DNA from: Brevundimonas sp. UBA5866 | GTDB lineage: Bacteria > Pseudomonadota > Alphaproteobacteria > Caulobacterales > Caulobacteraceae | Assembly: GCF_002432125.1 (NCBI RefSeq) | Contig: NZ_DJFS01000079.1 | Span: forward strand, 67,693-131,692 | Reading direction: 5' to 3' | DNA: 64,000 bases | Part shown: positions 44,159-52,382 of the stretch, piece after piece | How positions within the stretch are numbered: the stretch's first letter is position 1 | Layout of the letters: each line of letters opens with the position of its first letter | The notes under the pieces: generated by a model | What the model was told of the DNA's origin: nothing | What the model saw: the letters and a program-made list of their open reading frames with translations, nothing else | The model's database searches: none | Translations under genes and position numbers: made by a program

Positions 44159-45580
44159 ATGTCCACCAACACTTCTATTCGCCCCGTCCATGTCATCGGC
44201 GGCGGCATGGCCGGCTCTGAAGCCGCATGGCAAATCGCCAACGCTGGCGTTCCCGTCATCCTGCACGAGATGCGCCGCGACGAGACGACCGCTGACGGCG
44301 AGGTCGTAAAAGTTCGCACCGACGCGCACCAGACGGCCGGTTTTGCCGAGCTGGTCTGCTCCAACTCGTTCCGTTCGGACGATTGGGAATACAACGCCGT
44401 CGGCCTGCTGCATCAGGAAATGCGCGAGCTGAACTCGATCATCATGGCCTGCGGCCACGAGCATCAGGTTCCGGCTGGCGGCGCGCTGGCCGTTGACCGT
44501 GACGGTTTCTCGGCCGACGTGACCAAGCGTCTGATGGAGCATCCGCTCATCACCGTGGTGCGCGAAGAGATCGCTGGCATTCCGCCGGAAGACTGGGACA
44601 ACGTCATCGTCGCCACCGGCCCGCTGACGTCGGAATCGCTGGCTAACGAGATCCTGAAGCTGGGCGGCGAAGAAGGCCTGAGCTTCTTCGACGCCATCGC
44701 ACCGATTATCCACGCCGACAGCATCAACTTCGACATCGCGTGGCGCCAGTCGCGCTATGACAAGGAAGGCCCCAGCGGCGAGACGGCGGCCTACGTCAAC
44801 TGTCCGATGGACAAGGAACAGTACGACGCCTTCATCGACGCCCTGTTGGCCAGCCCAACCGCGGTGTCGAAGGAATGGGAACACGTTCCCTATTTCGACG
44901 GCTGTCTGCCGATCGAGGTCATGGCCGAACGTGGCCGCGAGACCCTGCGCCACGGCCCGATGAAGCCGGTCGGCCTGACCAATCCGCGCAACCCGACGGT
45001 GAAGTGCCACGCCATCGTCCAACTGCGTCAGGACAATGCGCTGGGTACGCTGTTCAACATGGTCGGCTTCCAGACCAAGATGAAGTATGGCGCGCAGACC
45101 GAGGTCTTCCGTATGATCCCGGGTCTGGAGAACGCACAGTTCGCCCGCCTCGGCGGCCTGCACCGCAACACCTATCTGAACAGCCCCAAACTGCTGGACA
45201 AGCAACTGCGCCTGAAGGCCATGCCGCGCCTGCGCTTTGCCGGTCAGGTCACCGGCGTCGAGGGCTATGTCGAAAGCGCCGCCATGGGCCTTCTGACGGG
45301 CCGTCTGGCCGCCGCACAGGCTCTGGGCAAGGAACTGGCCCCGCCGCCGCCGGAAACGGCCATCGGCGCGCTGGTGGAACATATCACCGGCGGCCACATG
45401 GAAGGCTCGAAATTCCAGCCTATGAACATCAACTACGGCCTGCTTCCGCCGCTGGAAGCCCCCAAGGTCGATGAGGACGGCAAGCGCATCCATCCCAAGG
45501 AACGCGGCCGCGCCAAGAAGCGCCTGCAATCCATCCGTGCCCTCAACGCCCTGAAGGCATGGCGCGATAACCAAGCCTGA
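44159..45580 (+). CDS. trmFO: tRNA (uracil-5-)-methyltransferase, folate/FAD-dependent
   Basis: TrmFO makes ribothymidine at tRNA position 54 using methylenetetrahydrofolate and FAD. The 473-residue protein has the N-terminal FAD motif [66 protein letters not shown] and the C-terminal [20 protein letters not shown]. It is a single-gene unit with a clear terminator. Confidence 0.96.
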   Translation: MSTNTSIRPVHVIGGGMAGSEAAWQIANAGVPVILHEMRRDETTADGEVVKVRTDAHQTAGFAELVCSNSFRSDDWEYNAVGLLHQEMRELNSIIMACGHEHQVPAGGALAVDRDGFSADVTKRLMEHPLITVVREEIAGIPPEDWDNVIVATGPLTSESLANEILKLGGEEGLSFFDAIAPIIHADSINFDIAWRQSRYDKEGPSGETAAYVNCPMDKEQYDAFIDALLASPTAVSKEWEHVPYFDGCLPIEVMAERGRETLRHGPMKPVGLTNPRNPTVKCHAIVQLRQDNALGTLFNMVGFQTKMKYGAQTEVFRMIPGLENAQFARLGGLHRNTYLNSPKLLDKQLRLKAMPRLRFAGQVTGVEGYVESAAMGLLTGRLAAAQALGKELAPPPPETAIGALVEHITGGHMEGSKFQPMNINYGLLPPLEAPKVDEDGKRIHPKERGRAKKRLQSIRALNALKAWRDNQA

Positions 45581-45586
45581 TAAGAC

Positions 45587-45618
45587 AAGGGCGGCTGATC
45601 ACCTCAGCCGCCCTTTTT
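45587..45618 (+). terminator. Intrinsic terminator after trmFO
   Basis: A 12-bp stem (AAGGGCGGCTGA and its complement) with a 5-base loop is followed by TTTTT-CTT. It begins 7 bases after the trmFO stop. Confidence 0.9.
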
Positions 45619-45619
45619 C

Positions 45620-46396
45620 TTAAAGCGCCATGATGGCCTGCCATCCGACATAGAGGGCAACCAGCAGGATCAGGACCGCGAACATCTGCCGTCCCAGACG
45701 GGTGTGCTGGCCCAGCCGCTTGGATATGGGCAGCCCGATCATGGTACCAAACACGCCGCCCGCAGCCATAGCGCCCACAACCCACCAGTTCATCAGGCCG
45801 GACAGGCTGTAGTTGATCGCAGTGCTGGCCCCGAAGGCGACGACGCTGAGCAAGGAGGTAGCCTGCGCCGCCGCCAGCGTCATGTTCGTGGCCCACAACA
45901 GGCCCGGCACGATCAGAAAGCCGCCACCGATACCAAAAAAACCTGCCATTCCGCCCACGCCCGAGGCGGTCACAGCGATGCGCGGCGCGATCCGACGGTT
46001 CAGGCGCACGCTCGGATCGCCCTGCCCCTTGGCCGGACGAAGCATCGAGCCGCCGATCAGGGCCATAGCCACAGCAAAGGCCAGCAACAGGCTGTCACCG
46101 TCGATGGCCTTTGCCAGACTGGATCCCGCCCACGCGAATGTGGCCCCGACCACGGCGAACAGGATGGCACAGGGCCAGCGGACCCGCCCTGCCCGTGCCT
46201 GTCCGGCCAAGGCCGTCAGCCCGTTCAAGGCAACGCCCGCCGCAGACGCCGCAATGGCCACGTGCGGCTGATCAATCCCGACGAGATAGATCAGAAGCGG
46301 CACGGCCAGAACCGATCCACCGCCTCCGAACACCGTCAGCAACAGGGCCACCAGCCCTCCACTGAGGGCGGCCAGAAGCAGTTGGATCGGCTCCAC
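45620..46396 (-). CDS. Sulfite exporter TauE/SafE family permease
   Basis: A 258-residue membrane protein of the TauE/SafE (COG0730) type. It has the N-terminal GGLVALLLTVFGGGGSVLAVPL hairpin and the repeated GIGGGFLIVPGLLW block in the second half. About eight helices are expected. The family exports sulfite and other sulfur anions. It is the last gene of bigR-rhodanese-tauE and lies 4 bases after the rhodanese gene, so it probably removes sulfite or thiosulfate made during persulfide oxidation. Confidence 0.9.
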   Translation of the reverse strand: MEPIQLLLAALSGGLVALLLTVFGGGGSVLAVPLLIYLVGIDQPHVAIAASAAGVALNGLTALAGQARAGRVRWPCAILFAVVGATFAWAGSSLAKAIDGDSLLLAFAVAMALIGGSMLRPAKGQGDPSVRLNRRIAPRIAVTASGVGGMAGFFGIGGGFLIVPGLLWATNMTLAAAQATSLLSVVAFGASTAINYSLSGLMNWWVVGAMAAGGVFGTMIGLPISKRLGQHTRLGRQMFAVLILLVALYVGWQAIMAL

Positions 46397-46400
46397 GACT

Positions 46401-46934
46401 TCAGGCCTTCTTCATGGCGCGGTTCCACGGCATCAGGATCAGGATATTGGCCATGCCGCAGAAGCCCGTGGCCCCTGCCACGAACAGGCCCGCGCCGACA
46501 AAGGCGCTGATGCCCCAGAAGCCCGGGTGGATAACCGTGCCCAGAGCGGCACCCAGCAGGATCAGACCACCAGCCACCATCTGGACCTGACGCATCAGCT
46601 CCAGGGGTTGCTTGGCGTCTACACGTACCTGAAGCCCCTCGGCCTTCCATGCCTCGACACCGCCGTCCAGAACATGGGCCGTGCCTGCCACGCGGGCAGC
46701 CAGACGATCGGCAGCCGTGCGCGTACGATTGCCGCTGCGGCAGGTGAAGATCACCTGCTTACCGGCAATGGCCGATAGATCTGCCGTTTCGAATGACGAC
46801 AGAGGGGCCGAAACGGCACCGGCGATATGGACGCGGGCGTATTCATCGGCCTCGCGCACATCCACAAGAACGGCCTGACCGGAAGACAGGCGCGTTTGAA
46901 CATCCTTCGGTTGAAGGGGATTGAGAGCGTTCAT
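46401..46934 (-). CDS. Rhodanese-DUF2892 membrane fusion protein
   Basis: A 177-residue protein with a rhodanese domain (about 1-110; active-site loop CRSGNRT with Cys65) fused to a DUF2892 module with two membrane helices (QMVAGGLILLGAALGTV and FVGAGLFVAGATGFC). The combination is common in bacterial sulfide-handling operons. It should pass sulfane sulfur at the inner membrane toward persulfide oxidation and export. It lies between the BigR-type regulator (33 bases upstream) and the TauE gene. Confidence 0.9.
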   Translation of the reverse strand: MNALNPLQPKDVQTRLSSGQAVLVDVREADEYARVHIAGAVSAPLSSFETADLSAIAGKQVIFTCRSGNRTRTAADRLAARVAGTAHVLDGGVEAWKAEGLQVRVDAKQPLELMRQVQMVAGGLILLGAALGTVIHPGFWGISAFVGAGLFVAGATGFCGMANILILMPWNRAMKKA

Positions 46935-46967
46935 GGAGAAAGTCCTGTTTAGTGAATAACCGCGCGC

Positions 46968-47285
46968 CTATCCGGCGGCAGGGGGACAGTAGATTTCAGC
47001 CAGAGTGGCTATGACCTTGAGCGCCGAAAGATCGCTGATGCGATAAAACACCGCCGTACCTTCCCGACGCGAGGTCACCAGTCCGTCATCACGCAGTCGC
47101 GCCAGATGTTGCGACAGCGCCGACTGGGACAAGCCCAGCTTCAGATCGCCGACCTGACATTCGCCCTCGCCGATCTGGCAGAGGATCATCAAGCGACTTT
47201 CATTGGACAGAGCCTTCAACAGGCGCGATGCCTCTCCGGCATTGGCCTGAAACTGCTCCAAACTCATCTGCGTGAAATCAACCAT
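46968..47285 (-). CDS. ArsR-family sulfane-sulfur-responsive repressor (BigR/SqrR type)
   Basis: A 105-residue winged-helix ArsR/SmtB protein. The recognition helix is in SQSALSQHLARLRDDGLVTSRREG. Cys36 in LMILCQIG and Cys100 in EIYCP match in position the two persulfide-sensing cysteines of SqrR and BigR, which form a tetrasulfide bridge and release DNA. Cys43 is extra. Divergent from the dioxygenase gene, it almost certainly controls both directions through the 35-bp dyad between them. Confidence 0.9.
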   Translation of the reverse strand: MVDFTQMSLEQFQANAGEASRLLKALSNESRLMILCQIGEGECQVGDLKLGLSQSALSQHLARLRDDGLVTSRREGTAVFYRISDLSALKVIATLAEIYCPPAAG

Positions 47286-47294
47286 GCCGCCTAT

Positions 47295-47329
47295 ATATTA
47301 GGTATTGCTAAATTAGCAAGTGCTAATAT
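47295..47329. promoter_or_regulatory. 35-bp operator dyad for the BigR/SqrR-type repressor
   Basis: A dyad centred on 47312 reads ATATTAG-GTA-TTGCTAA, then A, then TTAGCAA-GTG-CTAATAT. Fourteen of 17 base pairs match, and only the 3-base spacer differs between halves. The inner arms alone form a perfect 15-base palindrome. It fills the gap between the divergent repressor and dioxygenase genes (10 bases to one start, 24 to the other), so one bound repressor could shut both. Confidence 0.85.
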
Positions 47330-47353
47330 CTAATACGGGAAACGGAGGCACTG

Positions 47354-48235
47354 ATGACCTTACTCCCCCAAACCCACCATCCCGATGTGACGGGCTTTTT
47401 TGACGAAGCCACCAATACCGTGACCTATCTGGTCGCAGACCCTGCTACGGGCGAAGCGGCCATCATCGATCCGGTGCTGGATTATGATGCCGCAGCGGCA
47501 CGGACCTCTACCGCCTCGATCGAACGGGTCCTGAACGCGGTAACGTCCCGCGGATTGAAGCTGGTACGCGTGCTGGAAACCCACGCCCATGCCGATCACC
47601 TGACGGGGGCCGACGAAATCCGCAGCCGCACCGGCGTGCCTATCGGTATCGGCCACAACATCACCAAGGTCCAGAAGGTCTTTGGCAACCTGTTCGATGC
47701 CCATGACGTCACCCCCGACGCCATCGTCTTTGACGAGACATATTCCGAGGGCGACCGCTTCAACATCGGTTCGCTGGAGGTCCGCGTATTGCACACGCCG
47801 GGGCACACGCCGGCCTGTGTGTCCTATGTTGTGGGTGACAGTGTCTTTGTCGGCGACACTCTGTTCATGCCGGATTTTGGCACGGCGCGTTGCGACTTTC
47901 CGGGCGGCGACGCACGTACCCTATATCGATCGATCCACAAGATACTGGCCCTGCCGGAAGAGACACGGGTCTTTGTGGGTCACGACTATCTGCCCGAAGG
48001 ACGTTCCGACTATCAGTGGGAAACCACTGTGGCGGCCGAAAAGCGCGAGAACATCCATATCGGCCAAGGCCGCGGCGAGGACGATTTTGTCGCCCTTCGC
48101 GAGGCCCGTGATGCCGGTCTATCGGCACCCAGGCTGATCCTGCCTGCGCTTCAGGTCAACATCCGTGCAGGTGCCCTGCCACCGGCAGAAGAGAACGGCA
48201 AACGTTTCATCAAACTGCCGCTCAACGCCCTGTAA
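47354..48235 (+). CDS. Persulfide dioxygenase-type MBL-fold hydrolase (Blh/ETHE1-like)
   Basis: A 293-residue metallo-beta-lactamase-fold protein of the sulfur dioxygenase group. The metal site is in ETHAHADHLTGAD (His77, His79, Asp81, His82), with later ligands in HTPGHTPACVSYV and VFVGDTLFMPDFGTARCDF and the final His in VFVGHDYLP. It oxidises glutathione persulfide or other persulfides to sulfite. It is preceded by GGAGG and the repressor operator. It forms with the bigR-rhodanese-tauE operon a module that oxidises and exports sulfide-derived sulfur. Confidence 0.93.
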   Translation: MTLLPQTHHPDVTGFFDEATNTVTYLVADPATGEAAIIDPVLDYDAAAARTSTASIERVLNAVTSRGLKLVRVLETHAHADHLTGADEIRSRTGVPIGIGHNITKVQKVFGNLFDAHDVTPDAIVFDETYSEGDRFNIGSLEVRVLHTPGHTPACVSYVVGDSVFVGDTLFMPDFGTARCDFPGGDARTLYRSIHKILALPEETRVFVGHDYLPEGRSDYQWETTVAAEKRENIHIGQGRGEDDFVALREARDAGLSAPRLILPALQVNIRAGALPPAEENGKRFIKLPLNAL

Positions 48236-48238
48236 GAC

Positions 48239-48538
48239 CTAGATCAGGCGGCTGAGGATCAAGCTGATGGCCCACATCAGGATGGGCGGCGTCGCCACGA
48301 TCAGCGACAGTGCATATCGCCGACGTAGCAACAGCCACCATGCGATCAACGGGCAAACCATCAGCGAGCAGTAAGGGATCATGGTGAGCATTGCCGTAAG
48401 CAGGCTCACCTGCCCCTCACGGAACGCGCCCCAAATCAGGACCGCCGGCAACAGGCCCACAATCGTTCCGGCGAGGCCAAACAGTGTGGTAACCGCCAGC
48501 CATAGTGCAGCCGGTTTTCGCAGGTTCGCTTGGCTCAT
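48239..48538 (-). CDS. Small integral membrane protein of unknown function
   Basis: A 99-residue protein with three membrane helices (AALWLAVTTLFGLAGTIVG; LLTAMLTMIPYCSLMVCPLI; LIVATPPILMWAISLIL) and a basic RRR turn between the second and third helices. I recognise no family. It ends 3 bases from the dioxygenase stop (convergent) and starts 1 base from the end of the squalene synthase-like gene, so it is probably co-transcribed with that gene. Confidence 0.72.
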   Translation of the reverse strand: MSQANLRKPAALWLAVTTLFGLAGTIVGLLPAVLIWGAFREGQVSLLTAMLTMIPYCSLMVCPLIAWWLLLRRRYALSLIVATPPILMWAISLILSRLI

Positions 48539-48539
48539 G

Positions 48540-49166
48540 TCAGATACGGCCCCTCACCGTGTTCCAGAACAGTTGTAGTCGTTTGACGGATTCGGGATGT
48601 GCAGGCGACAGGCTGGCGTGGGCCACCGCCGGAAATGCCTTTGCCGGAAGTGATTTCAGCGACCTGTTGGCCGCCCCCCTCATCGCCCTGGCCTCAGGCT
48701 CGCGTCCGGTCTGCATCAGGCCGAACAGGCGACCGGCTTCGTCCACGGCCTGCGCCTTGTCTCCTGCCCCCAAAATCCGCGCTGCAATTCGCATAGGCCC
48801 GACAAAAAAGGCGTCCAGGTCGTGCGGTTCTTTGTGTACGCGCCCGATGTGGGCCTCGATCAAGGCATCGAACGGTGCCCGATCGAGCTGGTGGCGCGTG
48901 ACCATAGCGGTCATAGCTTCCAGCACAGGATGCCCGACACGGGGCGTATTGCTGAACACGCCGTCCATCTGCTCGGCCCACCACGTAAAGCGCATCTCGG
49001 CCAGAAGCGGTTGGGTGACGCGCGACGGAATGGCCACAAGCTCGGCCTCGAACGCATAAAGCGCGATCAGGTCGGCGCGTCGCTGGACATCATCGACGAA
49101 GCGGCTGGACAGCCAGCGGTCGAGATCCGCCGTGCGGACTTGGGCATCAAGATCAACAGAAGTCAT
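48540..49166 (-). CDS. Squalene/phytoene synthase-like protein (NDUFAF6-type)
   Basis: A 208-residue protein of the squalene/phytoene synthase superfamily, in the short group related to the mitochondrial complex I assembly factor NDUFAF6. The helix pattern DLIALYAFEAELVAIPSR and MRFTWWAEQMDGV is recognisable. The Asp-rich substrate motifs (DxxxD) of true prenyl synthases are absent, so a catalytic role is unlikely. I start it at ATG 49166 after GGGGGAA; 22 more open codons upstream have no support. A secF terminator separates it from the sec operon. Confidence 0.8.
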   Translation of the reverse strand: MTSVDLDAQVRTADLDRWLSSRFVDDVQRRADLIALYAFEAELVAIPSRVTQPLLAEMRFTWWAEQMDGVFSNTPRVGHPVLEAMTAMVTRHQLDRAPFDALIEAHIGRVHKEPHDLDAFFVGPMRIAARILGAGDKAQAVDEAGRLFGLMQTGREPEARAMRGAANRSLKSLPAKAFPAVAHASLSPAHPESVKRLQLFWNTVRGRI

Positions 49167-49234
49167 GTTCCCCCTGCCATGCGGGACTAAGGCCCGCTGT
49201 GCAAGTGCTGGATTGCCGCGCGCGCCGTTCAAAC

Positions 49235-49266
49235 AAAAAACCCGCCGATCCCAAGGACCGGCGGGT
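49235..49266 (-). terminator. Intrinsic terminator after secF
   Basis: An imperfect stem built on CCCGCCG / CGGCGGG is followed on the minus strand by TTTTTTG. It lies 25 bases after secF and separates the sec operon from the squalene synthase-like gene. Confidence 0.88.
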
Positions 49267-49290
49267 CTGATGTCTTGGCCTTAATGTCCT

Positions 49291-50271
49291 TTACGGACGG
49301 CTGGCCATGCCGAACTTCACCGGCTTCAGGTCGCCATCGTCGTTGCGGCTGATATTGCCGCGCTTCACGCCCCACAAGAGGACGATCGGCGTGCCGACGT
49401 AGATCGAGGAGAAGGTACCGATGATGATACCGACCATCAGAACGATGGAGAAGCTGAACAGCGCCTCGCCACCGAACAGGGCCAGCACAGCCAGAACACC
49501 AACGGCCGTGACGCCGGTCATGATGGTACGGGTCAGGGTTTCGTTCAGCGACAGGTCGATCACCTGAGCCAGCGGCATGGTTTTGTACTTGCGCAGGTTC
49601 TCACGCAGTCGGTCGAACACCACCACGGTATCGTTCATCGAATAACCGATAACCGTCAGGATGGCGGCCACAGTATTCAAGCTGAACTCGAAGCGCAGCA
49701 GCACGACCAGACCAAAGGTCAGCACCACGTCGTGGACAAGACCGACAATAGCACCAAAGCCGAACTGCGGTTCAAAGCGGAACCAGATGTACAGGAACAT
49801 CAGGAAGATAGCCGCCGCAAGGGCATAGATGCCCGAACGGAACAGCTCGCCCGAAACCTTCGAGCCGACCACGCTGACGTTCGAATAGGTCACGTCACCG
49901 ACAGCGTTCTGGATCGCGCTTTCGACCTTGTTGACGATAACCGTCTGGTCTTCGCCTTCAGGAACCTGGAAGCGAACGATTGCCGCTGAGGCGCTGTCGA
50001 TACCCTGAACCTGGACGTCGCCCAGACCCAGTCCGCCCACAGCCGAACGCACGCGGTCAAGTTCCAGAACCTGTCCGGCAGGCTTGGACACTTCAAGCGA
50101 TGCGCCCCCACGGAAGTCGATACCCAGATTCAGACCCGGATAGAAACAACCGATCAGAGAGACCACGCAAAGCAGGGCGGCAAGACCGCCCATAAGCTTG
50201 GCGTGCTTCACGAATTGGAAGTTGGTTTTCTGCGGAAGCAGTTTGATGAGAGGCCATCCACGCATCGGCAT
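49291..50271 (-). CDS. secF: Protein translocase subunit SecF
   Basis: SecF works with SecD to use the proton gradient to pull proteins across the inner membrane after SecA/SecYEG. The 326-residue protein has the first helix, the periplasmic LNLGIDFRGGASLEV domain, and the C-terminal RND-type membrane region with GYSMNDTVVVFDRLREN and LNETLTRTIMTGVTA. Its ATG overlaps the secD stop (TAATG). It is the end of yajC-secD-secF. Confidence 0.97.
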   Translation of the reverse strand: MPMRGWPLIKLLPQKTNFQFVKHAKLMGGLAALLCVVSLIGCFYPGLNLGIDFRGGASLEVSKPAGQVLELDRVRSAVGGLGLGDVQVQGIDSASAAIVRFQVPEGEDQTVIVNKVESAIQNAVGDVTYSNVSVVGSKVSGELFRSGIYALAAAIFLMFLYIWFRFEPQFGFGAIVGLVHDVVLTFGLVVLLRFEFSLNTVAAILTVIGYSMNDTVVVFDRLRENLRKYKTMPLAQVIDLSLNETLTRTIMTGVTAVGVLAVLALFGGEALFSFSIVLMVGIIIGTFSSIYVGTPIVLLWGVKRGNISRNDDGDLKPVKFGMASRP

Positions 50272-51869
50272 TACTCCGCGATCGGCAGTTTTTTAGGCTT
50301 GGCCACTTTAAGCCAATAGCCAAGGAGAACTTGGGCGACCATCACCGACGAGAACATCGAGGTGAACACACCGATGGTCAGCGTCCAGGCGAAGCCGCGA
50401 ACCGGACCGGCACCGAACATGAACATGATCAGAGCCGCGACAAGCGTAGTCAGGTTGGCGTCAACGATCGTACCCATAGCGCGGTTGAAACCGGCATCCA
50501 TAGTCGCGATCGGGGAACGTCCCAGACGGGCTTCGTCACGCATGCGCTCATAGATGAGGACGTTGGCGTCCACGGCCACTGCGAATGTCAGCACCAGACC
50601 CGCAATACCCGGCAGGGTCAGGGTGGCACCGAAGGTCGCCATCGCAGCGATGATCAGAATACCGTTCAGGATCAGGCCCAGAACCGAGATACCGCCGAAC
50701 AGGAAGCCATAGAAGGCAATCATGATGACGATGATCAGGACGAAACCGATGATGGTCGAAATAGCACCGGCCTTAACGGCATCGGCACCCAGTTCTGCGG
50801 TCACCACGCGGCGCTCCTGAACTTTCAGCGGTGCCGGAAGTGCGCCGCCGTTCAGCAGGTTCACCAGTTCCGAAGCCGACTGGATCGAGAAGCTGCCGGT
50901 GATCTGGCCGCTACCGCCCGTGATCGCGCCCTGAATGGTCGGAGCCGAGATCACCTTGCCATCAAGGATGATGGCGAAAGGCTTGCCGATGTTCTGGGCC
51001 GTAGCTTCGGCGAAGCGACGTGCGCCTTGGCCGTCAAACTGGAAATCGATGGCAGGGCGACCGTTCTGATCGGTACCCACACCCGCACGGGTCAGGTTTT
51101 CACCCGACACCAGAATGCGGCGCTTCACCAGATACGGTGTGTTGGAATCATCCAGCAGCAGTTCCGCATCGGGAGGCACGCGGCCTGCCATTGCATCCTG
51201 CAGACCGTTCGGAGAGACATCGACCATCTGGAAGGTCAACTGGGCCGTCTGGCCCACCAGACGCTCCAGTTCGCCCGGATCGCTCTGGCCCGGGGCCTGA
51301 ACAACGATACGCTCGGCACCCTGACGGGTGATCGAGATTTCCTTGGTGCCGGTGCTGTCCAGACGGCGGCGGACAACTTCGATCGATTGATCGACGGCCG
51401 TCGCGCCCATGTTGGCCAGCGCCGTATCGGTAAAGCCGTAGCGGATACGGTTGCCGCTCAGGCGGGTAACGGCACGGTCCGAAACGCCCGATGCGCCAAT
51501 GCCCGTGTTGGCCAGTTCACGCAGCGCATTGAACGCCGCCTGGTTCTGGGCCGGGTTTGACAGGGTGACCACCACACTGCCCTGTTCACGCTGCAGACTG
51601 CCGATGGAGATCTGTTGAGCGTTGAGGGCGACGCGGACGTCTTCCATCAGGTTGCTGACGCGTTTTTCACGCATCGCCGGAACGTCCACTTCCAGCAGGA
51701 GGTACGAACCACCCTGAAGGTCGAGGCCGAGGTTCACGGCTTGTTTCGGCATCCAGCCCGGCAGCGCTTCGCGCTGTTGGGGCGTGAGCATGCTGGGGAA
51801 GGCCAGCAGTAGCCCGATTACGAGCGACAGCAGGACCACGACGACTTTCCAGCGCGATAGCTGAATCAT
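50271..51869 (-). CDS. secD: Protein translocase subunit SecD
   Basis: SecD is the large partner of SecF. The 532-residue protein has helix 1 followed by the VNLGLDLQGGSYLLLEVD motif and the P1 head region with VRRRLDSTGTKE and ITRQGAERIVVQAPG. GGSGQITGSFSI leads into the RND membrane domain with VAVDANVLIYERMRDEAR. It is 44 bases after yajC. The operon order yajC-secD-secF is conserved across bacteria. Confidence 0.97.
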   Translation of the reverse strand: MIQLSRWKVVVVLLSLVIGLLLAFPSMLTPQQREALPGWMPKQAVNLGLDLQGGSYLLLEVDVPAMREKRVSNLMEDVRVALNAQQISIGSLQREQGSVVVTLSNPAQNQAAFNALRELANTGIGASGVSDRAVTRLSGNRIRYGFTDTALANMGATAVDQSIEVVRRRLDSTGTKEISITRQGAERIVVQAPGQSDPGELERLVGQTAQLTFQMVDVSPNGLQDAMAGRVPPDAELLLDDSNTPYLVKRRILVSGENLTRAGVGTDQNGRPAIDFQFDGQGARRFAEATAQNIGKPFAIILDGKVISAPTIQGAITGGSGQITGSFSIQSASELVNLLNGGALPAPLKVQERRVVTAELGADAVKAGAISTIIGFVLIIVIMIAFYGFLFGGISVLGLILNGILIIAAMATFGATLTLPGIAGLVLTFAVAVDANVLIYERMRDEARLGRSPIATMDAGFNRAMGTIVDANLTTLVAALIMFMFGAGPVRGFAWTLTIGVFTSMFSSVMVAQVLLGYWLKVAKPKKLPIAE

Positions 51870-51912
51870 GTCAGGGCTTCTCCGGGCGGTAAGCCGCCGT
51901 TAATGGGGGGCC

Positions 51913-52224
51913 TTAGCCTTTGTCGTTGGCAGCGATGGCGGTGCGGTTGCGCACCTCGGCGATCATCGAACGGACAACGCGAACAGAAACGCCCTGGGCG
52001 ATATCGACCATAGCTTCGTTCTCTTCGACGCGGGTCACCTTACCGACCATACCGTTCGACAGGACCACTTCGTCACCACGCTTCAGCGCCTTGAGCATGG
52101 CTTGGTGAGCCTTCATGCGCTTCTGCTGAGGACGGATCATCAGGAAGTAGAACAGCACGAAGATCAGCACCAGCGGTGCGAACTGGATAAGAGCGCCCAT
52201 AGCGCCGGCGTCGGTAGTATTCAA
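51913..52224 (-). CDS. yajC: Preprotein translocase subunit YajC
   Basis: YajC is a small single-pass subunit of the SecDF-YajC complex. The membrane helix FAPLVLIFVLFYFLMIRPQQ and the following KRMKAHQAMLKALKRGDEVV and GMVGKVTRVE are characteristic. I place the start at a TTG at 52224, which has GGGGAG 8 bases upstream and gives a short N-terminus before the helix. The ATG eight codons later (52200) lacks a ribosome binding site. Confidence 0.93.
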   Translation of the reverse strand: MNTTDAGAMGALIQFAPLVLIFVLFYFLMIRPQQKRMKAHQAMLKALKRGDEVVLSNGMVGKVTRVEENEAMVDIAQGVSVRVVRSMIAEVRNRTAIAANDKG

Positions 52225-52382
52225 TTTAACAGCTCCCCGAATTGGGCCGCGCCCCACGCTGGGGGACCCACTGGAAATAAGGCGCGAAAACTAGGGTGCG
52301 CGACTTATATTTGCAACGCGACGCGATGGCAGGGACGGATCATTTCTGACAATCCGCCCCCTTTCGCTGCATTTTTTGACGA

